Positions 41,456 through 50,543 of a DNA stretch of 61,161 nt are shown piece by piece; the first letter of the stretch is position 1, and each line of letters opens with the position of its first letter. The position numbers and the translations under genes are program-made. The notes under the pieces were generated by a model. That model saw only the letters and a list, made by a program, of their open reading frames with translations. It did not search any database and was not told the origin of the DNA. The stretch comes from GAS188 sp044445965 (GTDB lineage: Bacteria > Pseudomonadota > Alphaproteobacteria > Rhizobiales > Beijerinckiaceae): the NCBI GenBank assembly GCA_044445965.1, contig JBIOEJ010000018.1, positions 1 to 61,161 of the forward strand, given 5' to 3'.

Positions 41456-42451
41456 ATGAGACAATCGGCACTCGCCCTCGCGGCGACATTGGGCCTCGCC
41501 GCCGTCTCGACGGCGCAAGCGGCAGACAAGCTGACCTTGCAGCTCAAATGGGTGACGCAAGCCCAGTTCGCGGGCTACTACGTCGCCAAGGATAAGGGCC
41601 TCTACAAGGATGCCGGCCTCGAGGTCACCATTAAGCCTGGCGGCCCGGACGTCGCTCCGCCGCAGGTGATCGCCGGCGGCGGCGCCGATGTGGTGATCGA
41701 CTGGATGCCCTCGGCGCTCGCCTCGCGCGAAAAGGGAGTGGCGCTGGTCAACATCGCCCAGCCCTTCAAGCGTTCCGGCATGGAGCTCACCTGCCGCGCC
41801 GAGACCGGCATCAAAACGCCAAAGGATTTCAAGGACAAGACGCTCGGCGTCTGGTTCTCCGGCAACGAATACCCCTTCCTCGCCTGGATGGCGAAGCTCG
41901 GATTGAAGACGGACGGCTCGCCGGGCGGCGTCAAGGTGCTGAAGCAGGGCTTCAACGTCGATCCGCTGCTGCAGAAGCAGGCCGACTGCATCTCGACCAT
42001 GACCTATAACGAATACTGGCAGGTAATCGACGCCGGCATCCCGGCCGACAAGCTCGTCGTGTTCAAATATGAGGACCAGGGCGTCGCCACCTTGGAGGAC
42101 GGCCTCTACGCCATGGAGGACAAGCTCAAGGACGCAGCCTTCGTCGAGAAGCTTGCACGCTTCGTGAAGGCCTCGGAGAAGGGCTTCGAATGGGCGAGGG
42201 AGCATCCGACGGAGGCCGCCAAGATCGTGCTCGACAATGACTCGACGGGCGCCCAGACCGAGAAGCACCAGGTGCGCATGATGGGCGAGATCAACAAGCT
42301 CACCGCCGGCACCGACGGCACGCTGGTCGAGGCCGACTACGCCCGCACCGTCAAGGAGCTCTTGGCCAGCGGCTCGGACCCGGTGATCACCAAGGAGCCG
42401 AAGGGCGCCTGGACGCACGCCGTCACCGACAAGATGAAGACGCTGAAGTAG
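41456..42451 (+). CDS. ABC transporter substrate-binding protein (NMT1/THI5-like)
   Basis: A 331-residue periplasmic binding protein with a signal peptide (SALALAATLGLAAVSTAQAA). The mature start DKLTLQLKWVTQAQFAGYYV is the signature of NMT1/THI5-like proteins, which bind pyrimidine-like precursors such as hydroxymethylpyrimidine. FNVDPLLQKQADCISTMTYN matches the ligand loop. Context and fold agree on a pyrimidine, such as uracil or thymine, as ligand. The ATG at 41456 has AAGGGAG at about 8 bases. Confidence 0.88.
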   Translation: MRQSALALAATLGLAAVSTAQAADKLTLQLKWVTQAQFAGYYVAKDKGLYKDAGLEVTIKPGGPDVAPPQVIAGGGADVVIDWMPSALASREKGVALVNIAQPFKRSGMELTCRAETGIKTPKDFKDKTLGVWFSGNEYPFLAWMAKLGLKTDGSPGGVKVLKQGFNVDPLLQKQADCISTMTYNEYWQVIDAGIPADKLVVFKYEDQGVATLEDGLYAMEDKLKDAAFVEKLARFVKASEKGFEWAREHPTEAAKIVLDNDSTGAQTEKHQVRMMGEINKLTAGTDGTLVEADYARTVKELLASGSDPVITKEPKGAWTHAVTDKMKTLK

Positions 42452-42462
42452 GGGAAGCGGGC

Positions 42463-42514
42463 GCACCTTCTCCCGCCTTTCGCGCGAGAAGGTGCCCATC
42501 GCGTTAGCGATGGG
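42463..42514. repeat. Two adjacent hairpins, dispersed palindromic repeat
   Basis: GCACCTTCTC/GAGAAGGTGC (arms 42463-42472 and 42486-42495) is followed at once by CCCATCGC/GCGATGGG with a GTTA loop (42495-42514). It lies between the convergent ABC binding-protein and cyclase-fusion genes. Without a T run it is not a classic terminator, but such repeats may protect or end transcripts. Confidence 0.7.
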
Positions 42515-42606
42515 CGCATGCGTGATGTTGATGTCAAGCGGAACCCTCCCTCATCTGTCTCGACGTCGATGCCGTGCGCGCTCGACTACACCGGCGGGAT
42601 GAGGGA

Positions 42607-43962
42607 TCATTTCTCCAAGAACAATTTGAGTTCCTCGAAAAATCGAGCAGCAGCCGGCTCGCGCTTCAAGAAGAGGTGATTTTGCCCTGGCAGCGCGACG
42701 AACCGCGCACCGGGGATTCCGGCCGCCATCCGACGACCGGCCTCGATCGGACACATGAGATCGTCGCGCACATGCATGACGAGCGTCGGCGTGGTCACCT
42801 GGGGGAGCAATTCGCTCACATCGAGATTGCCCACCACTTCGAAATAACGGGCGGCGCACTCGGCCGATGTGGTCTTCCGCTGTAGGTCGTTGAACCAATC
42901 GGCCTGCTCCTTCGTACAGCCGGGAATGAACTGCGACGTGAACATTTGGCGAAACGTAGGGCTGTCCATGCCCCATCCATGGCGCATCAAGGTTGCCATC
43001 GCATCTCGCTTCTCTCGCTCAACTGGCGATCGCTTGGCGCCACCAACCGCAAAACCACCATACAGAATCAAGTGGGAAACGCGCTCCGGATGCCGGACCG
43101 CATAGGCAATCGAGATTGCACAGCCCTGGGAGACGCCGAGAAGCGCAAAGCGCTCGATCCCAACGGCATCGACGACGGCTTCGAGATCGCCAACCCAAGC
43201 TTCAAGAGAAATTGCCTCGACATCCCAATCTGAAAGTCCATTGCCTCGTGCATCGTAGCGAATGAGTGTGTGATCCCTCGCCAAACCCTCCAGAAAATGA
43301 TGCCAGATCGGGCTTTCCCAATCGTATTCAAGGTGGTTCATCCAGTTCGCCGCCTTCACTAAGGGCGGCCCATGCCCAACCGTCGCGTAGGCAAGGCGTA
43401 CACCATCATTTGTGCGGCAGTGGTTGATCTCCTGCGTCATGCCGACCGAATCGAAATTCACCGAAAAGACCTCGACCGGCTTGGCGATGTTCTTGAGGCT
43501 GCGAAGCCCTAGTTTCTCGCAGATGAAGGAAAGCTTTTCCAGCAGGTGATCATGCGCTTGACGGGAAATGCAAATCCCGCCCGGCTCGGCGATGCCTTCG
43601 AGCCGAGCCGCGATGTTCACGCCATCACCGTAGATGTCGTCATCGTCGATGATGATATCGCCGAGATTGATGCCAACCCGAAATTCGATCCGTTTATCGA
43701 CACCGATATCGGCGTTCCGCTCGCTCATGCCGCGTTGCACATCAACCGCGCAGCGCACCGCGTCGACCACGGAAGCAAACTCGACCAACATGCCGTCTCC
43801 GGTCGTCTTTACGATGCGACCGTGATATTCTTCGATTTTGGGATCGACGAGCGCTCGCCGATGGCCCTTCAATTGAGCGAGCGTGCCTTCCTCATCGCTC
43901 CCCATGAGGCGGCTATAACCGGCGACATCAGCAGCAAGGATCGCTGCAAGTCGGCGTTCCAT
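42607..43962 (-). CDS. Class III adenylate/guanylate cyclase fused to an alpha/beta hydrolase
   Basis: A 451-residue two-domain protein. Residues about 1-165 are a cyclase catalytic domain with metal aspartates in ILAADVAGYSRLM and VKTTGDGMLVEF and the transition-state asparagine and arginine in GDGVNIAARLEG. From about 180 on is an alpha/beta hydrolase: nucleophile in LLGVSQGCAISIAYA, likely acid in VMHVRDDLMCPIEAG and histidine in PGQNHLFLKR. Both sites look intact. The hydrolase may sense or process a ligand that controls cAMP, or the two activities may be merely linked. It ends the fad-cluster operon, 25 bases after the isomerase gene. Confidence 0.9.
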   Translation of the reverse strand: MERRLAAILAADVAGYSRLMGSDEEGTLAQLKGHRRALVDPKIEEYHGRIVKTTGDGMLVEFASVVDAVRCAVDVQRGMSERNADIGVDKRIEFRVGINLGDIIIDDDDIYGDGVNIAARLEGIAEPGGICISRQAHDHLLEKLSFICEKLGLRSLKNIAKPVEVFSVNFDSVGMTQEINHCRTNDGVRLAYATVGHGPPLVKAANWMNHLEYDWESPIWHHFLEGLARDHTLIRYDARGNGLSDWDVEAISLEAWVGDLEAVVDAVGIERFALLGVSQGCAISIAYAVRHPERVSHLILYGGFAVGGAKRSPVEREKRDAMATLMRHGWGMDSPTFRQMFTSQFIPGCTKEQADWFNDLQRKTTSAECAARYFEVVGNLDVSELLPQVTTPTLVMHVRDDLMCPIEAGRRMAAGIPGARFVALPGQNHLFLKREPAAARFFEELKLFLEK

Positions 43963-43987
43963 GGTACGCCCTCCCCACGGCTCACAT

Positions 43988-44614
43988 CTAATCGGCGGCC
44001 GTGACGCTGAACGGCTGGCGCCCGCTATCGAGCGCTCGGGCCAGGAGGTCGAGCCGGTCCTGGCCCCAGAAGACTTCTCCGCCGAGCACGTAGCACGGCG
44101 AGCCGATCACGCCCGAGGCGATCGCTTCCCGCGCCCGCGCCGCGTAGAGCTCGCGGATCTCCTGCGTTTTCGCGGCCGCCAGCACATCCTCGGCATCATG
44201 GCCGGTGCGCGAGAGAAGCTCGGCGAGCTTCTCTTCCGGCGCGCAATCCTCCTCGGCGATCCAGCTCGACTGCCAGATCGCGCGCATGAAGGCGGACGGA
44301 TCGCCTCCCGCTTCCGCGATCGCGGTGACGCAGCAATCGGCGAGCTTCGGGTCGAAGGGCCAATGCCTGGGCTTGAGCTTCAAGGGCACGCCGCGGAATT
44401 CCCGCCAGCGCTGCAACTCCAGCACGCGGTAGCGCTGCCGGGCCGGGGCACGCTGCGGGAGCGGCAGGCCTCCGGTCTCCTTGAACACCTCGGGCAGGAA
44501 GACCGGCTTGTAGATGACGGCAACGTCATGCGCCTCGGCGAGCTTCAGGAACGGGTCGTGCCCGAGAAAGGCCCAGGGCGAAGCGAGCGAGAACCAGTAG
44601 TCGATCTGGGGCAT
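43988..44614 (-). CDS. DsbA-fold isomerase, 2-hydroxychromene-2-carboxylate isomerase family
   Basis: A 208-residue glutathione-S-transferase kappa/DsbA-like protein. The start IDYWFSLASPWAFLGH is the family hallmark, with the serine of SLASPW as the likely active residue instead of a CxxC pair. The end (GVIGSPCYVLGGEVFWGQDR) matches the cis-proline loop (SP). Members isomerise hydroxychromene carboxylates in naphthalene breakdown, or act as thiol-transferases; inside a fad cluster the natural substrate is unknown. It starts 4 bases after fadB. Confidence 0.85.
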   Translation of the reverse strand: MPQIDYWFSLASPWAFLGHDPFLKLAEAHDVAVIYKPVFLPEVFKETGGLPLPQRAPARQRYRVLELQRWREFRGVPLKLKPRHWPFDPKLADCCVTAIAEAGGDPSAFMRAIWQSSWIAEEDCAPEEKLAELLSRTGHDAEDVLAAAKTQEIRELYAARAREAIASGVIGSPCYVLGGEVFWGQDRLDLLARALDSGRQPFSVTAAD

Positions 44615-44618
44615 GCGA

Positions 44619-46832
44619 TCACGCGGCCTTGGCGGCTCGGGCGCCGAAGCGCCCATAGAAAGTCTCGCCCTTGTTGGCCATGTCGCGCAGGAGCGCGGGC
44701 GGCGCAAAGCGCGGGCCGTGCTTCCTGGCGAGATCCTCAGCCAACTCGACGAAGCGCTTCACGCCCATGAAATCGATGTAGGAGAGCGTGCCGCCGGTGA
44801 AGGGCGCAAAGCCGAAGCCGATGATCGAGCCGACATCGGCCTCGCGCGGATCGGTGATCACCCCCTCCTCGACGGTGCGCGCGGCTTCCAGCGCCTGCGC
44901 CACGAGGAGGCGGTTCTTCAACTCGCCCACATCGATGGTATCCGGATCGAGATGGGTCGGCTGCAGCTCTCTGAGGCCGGGCCACAGCTTCTTCTGCCCC
45001 TTTCCCTTCTCCGGATAGTCGTAGAAGCCCTTGCCGTTCTTGCGCCCGAGGCGCCCATGCGTCTCGACCATGGCCTGCAGGAGCTTCTCCTGCACCGGAT
45101 CGATGGCCGCCGGATCGACCGCCTTCGTCGCCTTCACGATTTTCCAGGCGAGGTCGACCGCCACCTCGTCGTTGAGCGATAGAGGCCCCACCGGCATGCC
45201 GGCCATCTTGCCGAGATTCTCGATCATCGGCGCCGGCACGCCCTCCATCAGCATCAGGTGCCCCTCGCGGATATAGGCACCGACGCAGCGATTGGCGTAG
45301 AAGCCGCGCGCATCGTTGACGACGATCGGCGTCTTCCTGATGGCGCGCACATAGTCCAAGGCCATTGCCAGCGCCCGCTCGCCCGTCTCCTTGCCCATGA
45401 TGATCTCGACGAGCATCATGCGCTCGACGGGGGAAAAGAAGTGGATGCCGATGAAGTCCTTCGGCCGCTTGGACGCCTTGGCGAGGCCGGTGATCGGCAA
45501 GGTCGAGGTGTTGGAGCCGAAGACGCAGTCGGGGCGGATCACCGCCTCGACCTTGGCGATCACCTCGGCCTTGACCTTCGGATCCTCGAACACCGCTTCG
45601 ACGATCAGGTCGCAGCCTGAAAGATCCGCGTAGTCGGCGCTCGTCCTGATGCGCGAGAGCAGCGCGTCGCGATCGGCCGTCTTGGCCCGGCCTTTCATCA
45701 CCTGATCGCTCATCAGCTTGTGCGAATGCGCCTTGCCCTTCTCGGCCGCCTCGAGCGACTGGTCGACGAGCACCACGCCGAGGCCGGCGAGCGCCGTCAC
45801 ATAGGCGACACCCGCGCCCATGAAGCCCGCCCCGATCACGCCGACCGTCTTGATGACGGTGGGCGGGACCGACGCCGGACGCCTCGCGCCCTTGTTCAGC
45901 TCGCCCATGGAGAGGAACAGGGTGCGGATCATCGCAGCCGCTTCCTTGGAACGCAGGATCTTGGCGAAATAGCGCGACTCGACCTTGAGCGCCATGTCCA
46001 TCGGCAGCTGCAACCCCTCGAACACGGACTGCAGCAGCGCCTTGGCGGCTGGGTAGTTGTCGTTCGTCTCGCGCCTATAGATGGCGTTGGCCGGCGGCCA
46101 GATCTGCATTCCCGCGGCCGAAAACACTTTGCCGGAAGGCAAGCGGAACGCCTTGTCGTCCCAGGGCTGAACACCTTTGCCGCCATCGGCGATCCATTTC
46201 CTGGCGACCGCCACCACCTCCTCGCGCTTGGCGAGCGCATGGACCAGGCCCATGCCCTTGGCGGCGAGCGAGCGGATCTGGTCGCCCTTGAACATCATCT
46301 GCAAGGCGTCGCCCGTCTGCATGAGGCGCGCGATGCGCTGCGTGCCGCCGGCGCCTGGAAACAGGCCGACCTTGATCTCGGGCACGCCGACCCGCGTCTT
46401 GTCGTCATCGGCCGCGACCCGGAAATGGCAGGCGAGCGCAAGCTCGAAAGCCCCGCCGAGGCAAGTGCCGTGGATCGCCGCGGCAAAGGGCTTGCCGCAA
46501 GTCTCGAGCCGCCGGTAGAGCAGCGACAGCCCCCTCGCCTGCTCGAAGAAATAGCTCGCCGCCTCTTCCTCCCCCTTGCTCTTGCGGAGCTTGGCGTATT
46601 CCTTCCCGAAGGCTTCGAGCATGGTGAGATCGGCTCCGCCCGAGAAGCCGTCCTTGCCGGAGGCGATGACGCAACCCTTGATGGCGGCGTTGGCGGCGAC
46701 CTCCTCGACGATCCGCGACAGCTCCTGGCCGACCTCGGCCGTGATGACGTTCATCGAGCGGCCCGGCATGTCCCAGGTCGCGAGCGCGATGCCGTCGGCG
46801 CCGGTCTCGAAACGGAAATTCGTGAGCTTCAT
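44619..46832 (-). CDS. fadB: Multifunctional enoyl-CoA hydratase/3-hydroxyacyl-CoA dehydrogenase
   Basis: A 737-residue fatty-acid oxidation alpha subunit. The N-terminal crotonase domain (about 1-190) has the oxyanion-hole regions SGKDGFSGGADLTML and AIHGTCLGGAFELALACHFR. The NAD-binding domain begins GVIGAGFMGAGVAYVTALAG (near 332), with SNTSTLPITGLAKASKRP and FIGIHFFSPVERMMLVEII typical of 3-hydroxyacyl-CoA dehydrogenases. It works with FadA encoded upstream. The ATG lies directly after the cupin stop and has AGGAGG at 7 bases, so the two are coupled. Confidence 0.94.
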   Translation of the reverse strand: MKLTNFRFETGADGIALATWDMPGRSMNVITAEVGQELSRIVEEVAANAAIKGCVIASGKDGFSGGADLTMLEAFGKEYAKLRKSKGEEEAASYFFEQARGLSLLYRRLETCGKPFAAAIHGTCLGGAFELALACHFRVAADDDKTRVGVPEIKVGLFPGAGGTQRIARLMQTGDALQMMFKGDQIRSLAAKGMGLVHALAKREEVVAVARKWIADGGKGVQPWDDKAFRLPSGKVFSAAGMQIWPPANAIYRRETNDNYPAAKALLQSVFEGLQLPMDMALKVESRYFAKILRSKEAAAMIRTLFLSMGELNKGARRPASVPPTVIKTVGVIGAGFMGAGVAYVTALAGLGVVLVDQSLEAAEKGKAHSHKLMSDQVMKGRAKTADRDALLSRIRTSADYADLSGCDLIVEAVFEDPKVKAEVIAKVEAVIRPDCVFGSNTSTLPITGLAKASKRPKDFIGIHFFSPVERMMLVEIIMGKETGERALAMALDYVRAIRKTPIVVNDARGFYANRCVGAYIREGHLMLMEGVPAPMIENLGKMAGMPVGPLSLNDEVAVDLAWKIVKATKAVDPAAIDPVQEKLLQAMVETHGRLGRKNGKGFYDYPEKGKGQKKLWPGLRELQPTHLDPDTIDVGELKNRLLVAQALEAARTVEEGVITDPREADVGSIIGFGFAPFTGGTLSYIDFMGVKRFVELAEDLARKHGPRFAPPALLRDMANKGETFYGRFGARAAKAA

Positions 46833-47315
46833 CTATAGCCTCCTGGGAGCGAGCGAGACCAGCACCTCGCCAGACCTCGTCGTGTAGCGCTGGGAGTTGC
46901 CATCCTCCACGAACAGGAGGTCGACATCGGAATAATGGCAGCGCTCATTCGTCGTGCGCGTCCCGATGACCAGGAACACGCCGTCCTCGGCCGAGCGGTT
47001 CACGAGGTGATGGCCGTTGCCGCTATCACGTGGAAAGCCGGCGCAGTCCCCTTTGCGCATCACCGTCTCGCCGCCATCCTCGATGAGTACGAGCTCGCCC
47101 GACACCATGATCAGGAACTCGTCCTCCTTCTCGTGCCAATGCCTGAGCGAAGACCAGGCGCCGGGCTCGATCCGGACGAGATTGGCCCCGAACTGGGTCA
47201 GCCCCGCCGCGTCGCCGAGCGGTTTCCAATGGCGGCCAGCGCAAGGCGCGCCGAGCGCCGCCGGATAGCGGCTGCCGTTCTTCTCGGCGACTTTCGTCAC
47301 ATCGATCTTCGGCAC
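46833..47315 (-). CDS. Cupin-domain protein
   Basis: A 160-residue single cupin. The metal ligands of the cupin motif are visible: WSSLRHWHEKEDEFLIMVSG (two histidines and a glutamate) and the late histidine in DSGNGHHLVNRS. Function is unknown; many similar proteins are small-molecule dioxygenases, isomerases or binding proteins. It sits between fadA (11 bases) and fadB (0 bases) in one operon, an uncommon place for a cupin. Confidence 0.85.
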   Translation of the reverse strand: MPKIDVTKVAEKNGSRYPAALGAPCAGRHWKPLGDAAGLTQFGANLVRIEPGAWSSLRHWHEKEDEFLIMVSGELVLIEDGGETVMRKGDCAGFPRDSGNGHHLVNRSAEDGVFLVIGTRTTNERCHYSDVDLLFVEDGNSQRYTTRSGEVLVSLAPRRL

Positions 47316-47326
47316 GGCCTTTCTCC

Positions 47327-48535
47327 CTATACCCGCTCGATTATGGTCGCGGTGCCCATGCCGGCGCCGATGCAGAGCGTGATCAGCGCCGTCTCCTTGC
47401 CGGTGCGCTCCAGCTCGTCGAGCGCCGTGCCGAGGATCATGGCGCCCGTCGCCCCGAGCGGATGGCCCATGGCGATCGCCCCGCCATTCACGTTGAGCTT
47501 TTCCGGATCGAGGTCGAAGGCTTGCAGGTAACGCAGCACCACCGCGGCGAAGGCCTCGTTGAGCTCGAAGAGATCGATGTCCTCCATGGTCATTTTGGCG
47601 CGCGCCAGAAGCTTCTTGGTCACATCGACCGGGCCGGTCAGCATCATCGCGGGTTCAGAGCCGATATTGGCAAAGGCCCTGATGCGCGCCCGGGCTTTCA
47701 GGCCTGCCGCGGCGCCCGCTTCCTTCGAGCCGAGGAGCACGGCCGCGGCTCCGTCGACGATCCCGGACGAATTGCCGGCATGATGCACATGATCGACGCT
47801 CTCGATCTCGGGATGGGCCGCGGTCGCGACGGCATCGAAGCCGCCCATCTCCCCCATCATCACGAAGGAGGCCTTCAGCGCGGCCAGCGACTGCATGTCG
47901 GTCTGCGGGCGCATATGCTCGTCCTTGGCGAGGATGGTGATGTCGTTGATGTCCTTCACCGGCGCCACGGATCGCGCGAAGCGGCCCTCGCTCCAGGCAT
48001 TGGCAGCACGCTTCTGGCTCTGCACCGCAAAGGCATCGACATCATCGCGCGAGAAGCCATATTTCGTCGCGATCAGATCGGCGGAGACCCCTTGCGGCAT
48101 GAAATAGGCCTTGATGGCGATCGAGGGATCGACGGGCCAGGCGCCGCCCGACGAGCCGATGCCGACCCGGCTCATGGACTCGACGCCTCCACCGATGGTC
48201 AGATCGTGCTGGCCGGCCATGATCTGCGCCGCGGCGAAGTTCACCGCGTCGAGGCCGGAGGCGCAGAAGCGATTGATCTGCACGCCGGGGACCTGGTCGC
48301 CATAGTCGGCGGCCAGCGCCGCCGCGCGCGCGATGTCGCTGCCCGCCTCCCCCACCGGATCGACGCAGCCGAGCACCACATCGTCGACGAGCTTGGTGTC
48401 GAGATGGTTGCGGCGCTTGATCTCGTTCAGCGCGTGGGTCGCCAGCGCGAGCGTCGACACCTCATGCAGCGAGCCGTCCGGCTTGCCGCGCCCGCGCGGG
48501 GTGCGGACATGATCATAGATGAATGCGTCGGACAT
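47327..48535 (-). CDS. fadA: Acetyl-CoA C-acyltransferase (thiolase)
   Basis: A 402-residue thiolase that carries out the last step of beta-oxidation. The acylated cysteine lies in QINRFCASGLDAVN (near 91), and the other catalytic residues in IAMGHPLGATGA (histidine) and TLCIGAGMGTA (cysteine). It pairs with FadB. The start at 48535 heads the fadA-cupin-fadB-isomerase-cyclase transcription unit after a repeat-filled gap behind fadE. Confidence 0.94.
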   Translation of the reverse strand: MSDAFIYDHVRTPRGRGKPDGSLHEVSTLALATHALNEIKRRNHLDTKLVDDVVLGCVDPVGEAGSDIARAAALAADYGDQVPGVQINRFCASGLDAVNFAAAQIMAGQHDLTIGGGVESMSRVGIGSSGGAWPVDPSIAIKAYFMPQGVSADLIATKYGFSRDDVDAFAVQSQKRAANAWSEGRFARSVAPVKDINDITILAKDEHMRPQTDMQSLAALKASFVMMGEMGGFDAVATAAHPEIESVDHVHHAGNSSGIVDGAAAVLLGSKEAGAAAGLKARARIRAFANIGSEPAMMLTGPVDVTKKLLARAKMTMEDIDLFELNEAFAAVVLRYLQAFDLDPEKLNVNGGAIAMGHPLGATGAMILGTALDELERTGKETALITLCIGAGMGTATIIERV

Positions 48536-48599
48536 TTCCTTCTCCCTATCCCACTACCCGCTCGCGAGAACCTTGCGAAACCCGCTTTCGCCAATCCAA

Positions 48600-48676
48600 C
48601 CGGTTTCCGCTCATCCCCGCGGAAACCGGGGATCCGGAACTTCGGGGGTTCCCGGGTTCCAGCTTCCGCGGGAATG
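48600..48676. repeat. Hairpin and diverged inverted repeat between fadE and fadA
   Basis: A perfect 11-bp stem CCGGTTTCCGC/GCGGAAACCGG with an 8-base loop (48600-48629) overlaps a longer imperfect inverted repeat (about 48611-48640 with 48647-48676; outer CATCCCCGCGGAA). Its conceptual translations contain PAKAGI-like words, typical of a widespread bacterial repeat family. It is non-coding. Confidence 0.7.
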
Positions 48677-48746
48677 GGCGGAGACGGGCCTGCCGAAGAA
48701 CCTTAGCGCCGAAATATCCCAAGGTCTCGTTTGCGGGCGAAAATAC

Positions 48747-50543
48747 TCAAAACGCCTCGGCCGGCAGCGCCATCACCGCATCCGCGCCCGAGGTGATGCG
48801 GGCGAGCTGCGCGGCGGTTTCCGGCAACAGGCGCTGCATGAAGAACTTCGCCGTCGCGAGCTTGCCCTCCATGCGCGAGGCATCGCCATCGGCGCCGGCC
48901 TCGAGCTTCGCGCGCGCCGCCTTGGCCATCCTCGCCCACATATAGCCGAGCGCCACGAGCCCGAACATATGCATATAGTCGGTGGCGCCGGCGCCGGCGT
49001 TGTCGGGCTTCGCCAGAGCGTTCTGCATGAACCACATCGTCGCCTGCTGCAGATGGCCGAGCGCCGTCTCGAGCGGCTTGACGAGGCCTGCGAGGCCCTC
49101 TTCCGCACCGTGCTCCTTGAGGAAGCCCGTGACTTCGTTGAAGAAGGCAAGGGCCGCCCGCCCGCCATCCTTGCCGAGCTTGCGCCCGACGAGGTCCATG
49201 GCCTGGATGCCGTTCGCCCCCTCATAGAGCATGGCGATGCGGGCATCGCGCACGAACTGCTCGACGCCCGTCTCGGCGATGTAGCCATGGCCGCCGAACA
49301 TCTGCTGCGCCTTGACGGCATTGTCGAAGCCGAGATCGGTCAACACGCCCTTCACGATCGGCGTCATCAGCCCCAGATGGTCCTCCGCCGCCTGGCGATC
49401 GGCGGCATTGTCGGTGCGATGCGAGACATCGGCCTTCAGCGCGGTCCACAGCACGAAGGCTCGGGCCGCCTCGTTGAAGGCCCTGATCGACATCAGCACC
49501 CGCCTGACATCGGGGTGCACGATGATGGGATCGGCGGGCTTGCCCGGCTCCTTGGGGCCGCCGAGGGCCCGGCCCTGCAGGCGCTCCTTCGCGTAGGCGG
49601 CGGCGTTCTGGTAGGCGACCTCGGACTGGCTCAATCCCTGCACGCCGACGCCGAGCCGCGCCTCGTTCATCATCACGAACATGGCATTGAGGCCCTTATT
49701 CTCCTGGCCGATCAGGAAGCCCTTGGCGCCGTCATAGTTCATGACGCAGGTGGAATTGCCGTGGATGCCCATCTTGTGCTCGATCGAGCCGCAAGCCACG
49801 CCGTTCCTCGCGCCGAGCGATCCGTCCGCCCGCGGCAGCACCTTCGGCACGATGAACAGCGAAATGCCCTTTGTGCCTGCCGGCGCCCCTTCGATACGCG
49901 CGAGCACCAGATGGATGATGTTCGCGGTCAAGTCGTGCTCGCCGGACGAGATGAAGATCTTCGTGCCGGAGATCGCGTAGGAACCGTCGCCGTTCGGCAC
50001 GGCCTTGGTCTTGATCAAGCCGAGATCGGTGCCGCAATGCGGCTCGGTCAGGTTCATGGTGCCGGCCCACTCGCCGGCGATCATCTTGGGGAGGTACGCC
50101 GATTTCTGCTCGGCCGAGCCATGCACCAGGATCGCCGCGATCGCCCCTTGCGTCAGGCCCGGATACATCGACAGCGCGAGATTGGCGGAGGACAGATATT
50201 CCCCCATCACCGAGGACAGGGTCATCGGCAGGCCCTGCCCGCCATATTCGGCGGGCGCCGAGAGGCCGATCCATCCGCCTTGGCGGAATGCCTCATAAGC
50301 CTGCTTGAAGCCCTTGGGCGTCGTCACCCGCCCATCGTCATGGCGCTTGCAGCCTTCGAGGTCGCCCGAGCGGTTGAGCGGCTGGAACACCTCCTCGGCA
50401 AGCTTGCCGGCCTCGCCCAGCACCGCCTCGACGACATCGAGCGGGGCGTCCGCGAAACCCGGCAGATTGCCGTGGCGCTCATAACCGAGCACATCGCGCA
50501 GAAGGAAGAGAGTGTCCTCGACTGGAGCCTTGTAGCTGGGCAT
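48747..50543 (-). CDS. Acyl-CoA dehydrogenase
   Basis: A 598-residue FAD enzyme that makes the first double bond in beta-oxidation. It is longer than classical short-chain enzymes and has the extra C-terminal domain of the bacterial AcdA/FadE5-like group. Landmarks are PAEYGGQGLPMTLSSVMGEY, MNLTEPHCGTDLGLIKTKA, ISGTKIFISSGEHDL, the region NEARLGVGVQGLSQSEVAYQ and FGGHGYIAETGVEQFVRDAR, with RDARIAMLYEGANGIQAMDL containing the catalytic glutamate region. The ATG has GGGAG at 6 bases. It opens the fad cluster. Confidence 0.93.
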   Translation of the reverse strand: MPSYKAPVEDTLFLLRDVLGYERHGNLPGFADAPLDVVEAVLGEAGKLAEEVFQPLNRSGDLEGCKRHDDGRVTTPKGFKQAYEAFRQGGWIGLSAPAEYGGQGLPMTLSSVMGEYLSSANLALSMYPGLTQGAIAAILVHGSAEQKSAYLPKMIAGEWAGTMNLTEPHCGTDLGLIKTKAVPNGDGSYAISGTKIFISSGEHDLTANIIHLVLARIEGAPAGTKGISLFIVPKVLPRADGSLGARNGVACGSIEHKMGIHGNSTCVMNYDGAKGFLIGQENKGLNAMFVMMNEARLGVGVQGLSQSEVAYQNAAAYAKERLQGRALGGPKEPGKPADPIIVHPDVRRVLMSIRAFNEAARAFVLWTALKADVSHRTDNAADRQAAEDHLGLMTPIVKGVLTDLGFDNAVKAQQMFGGHGYIAETGVEQFVRDARIAMLYEGANGIQAMDLVGRKLGKDGGRAALAFFNEVTGFLKEHGAEEGLAGLVKPLETALGHLQQATMWFMQNALAKPDNAGAGATDYMHMFGLVALGYMWARMAKAARAKLEAGADGDASRMEGKLATAKFFMQRLLPETAAQLARITSGADAVMALPAEAF

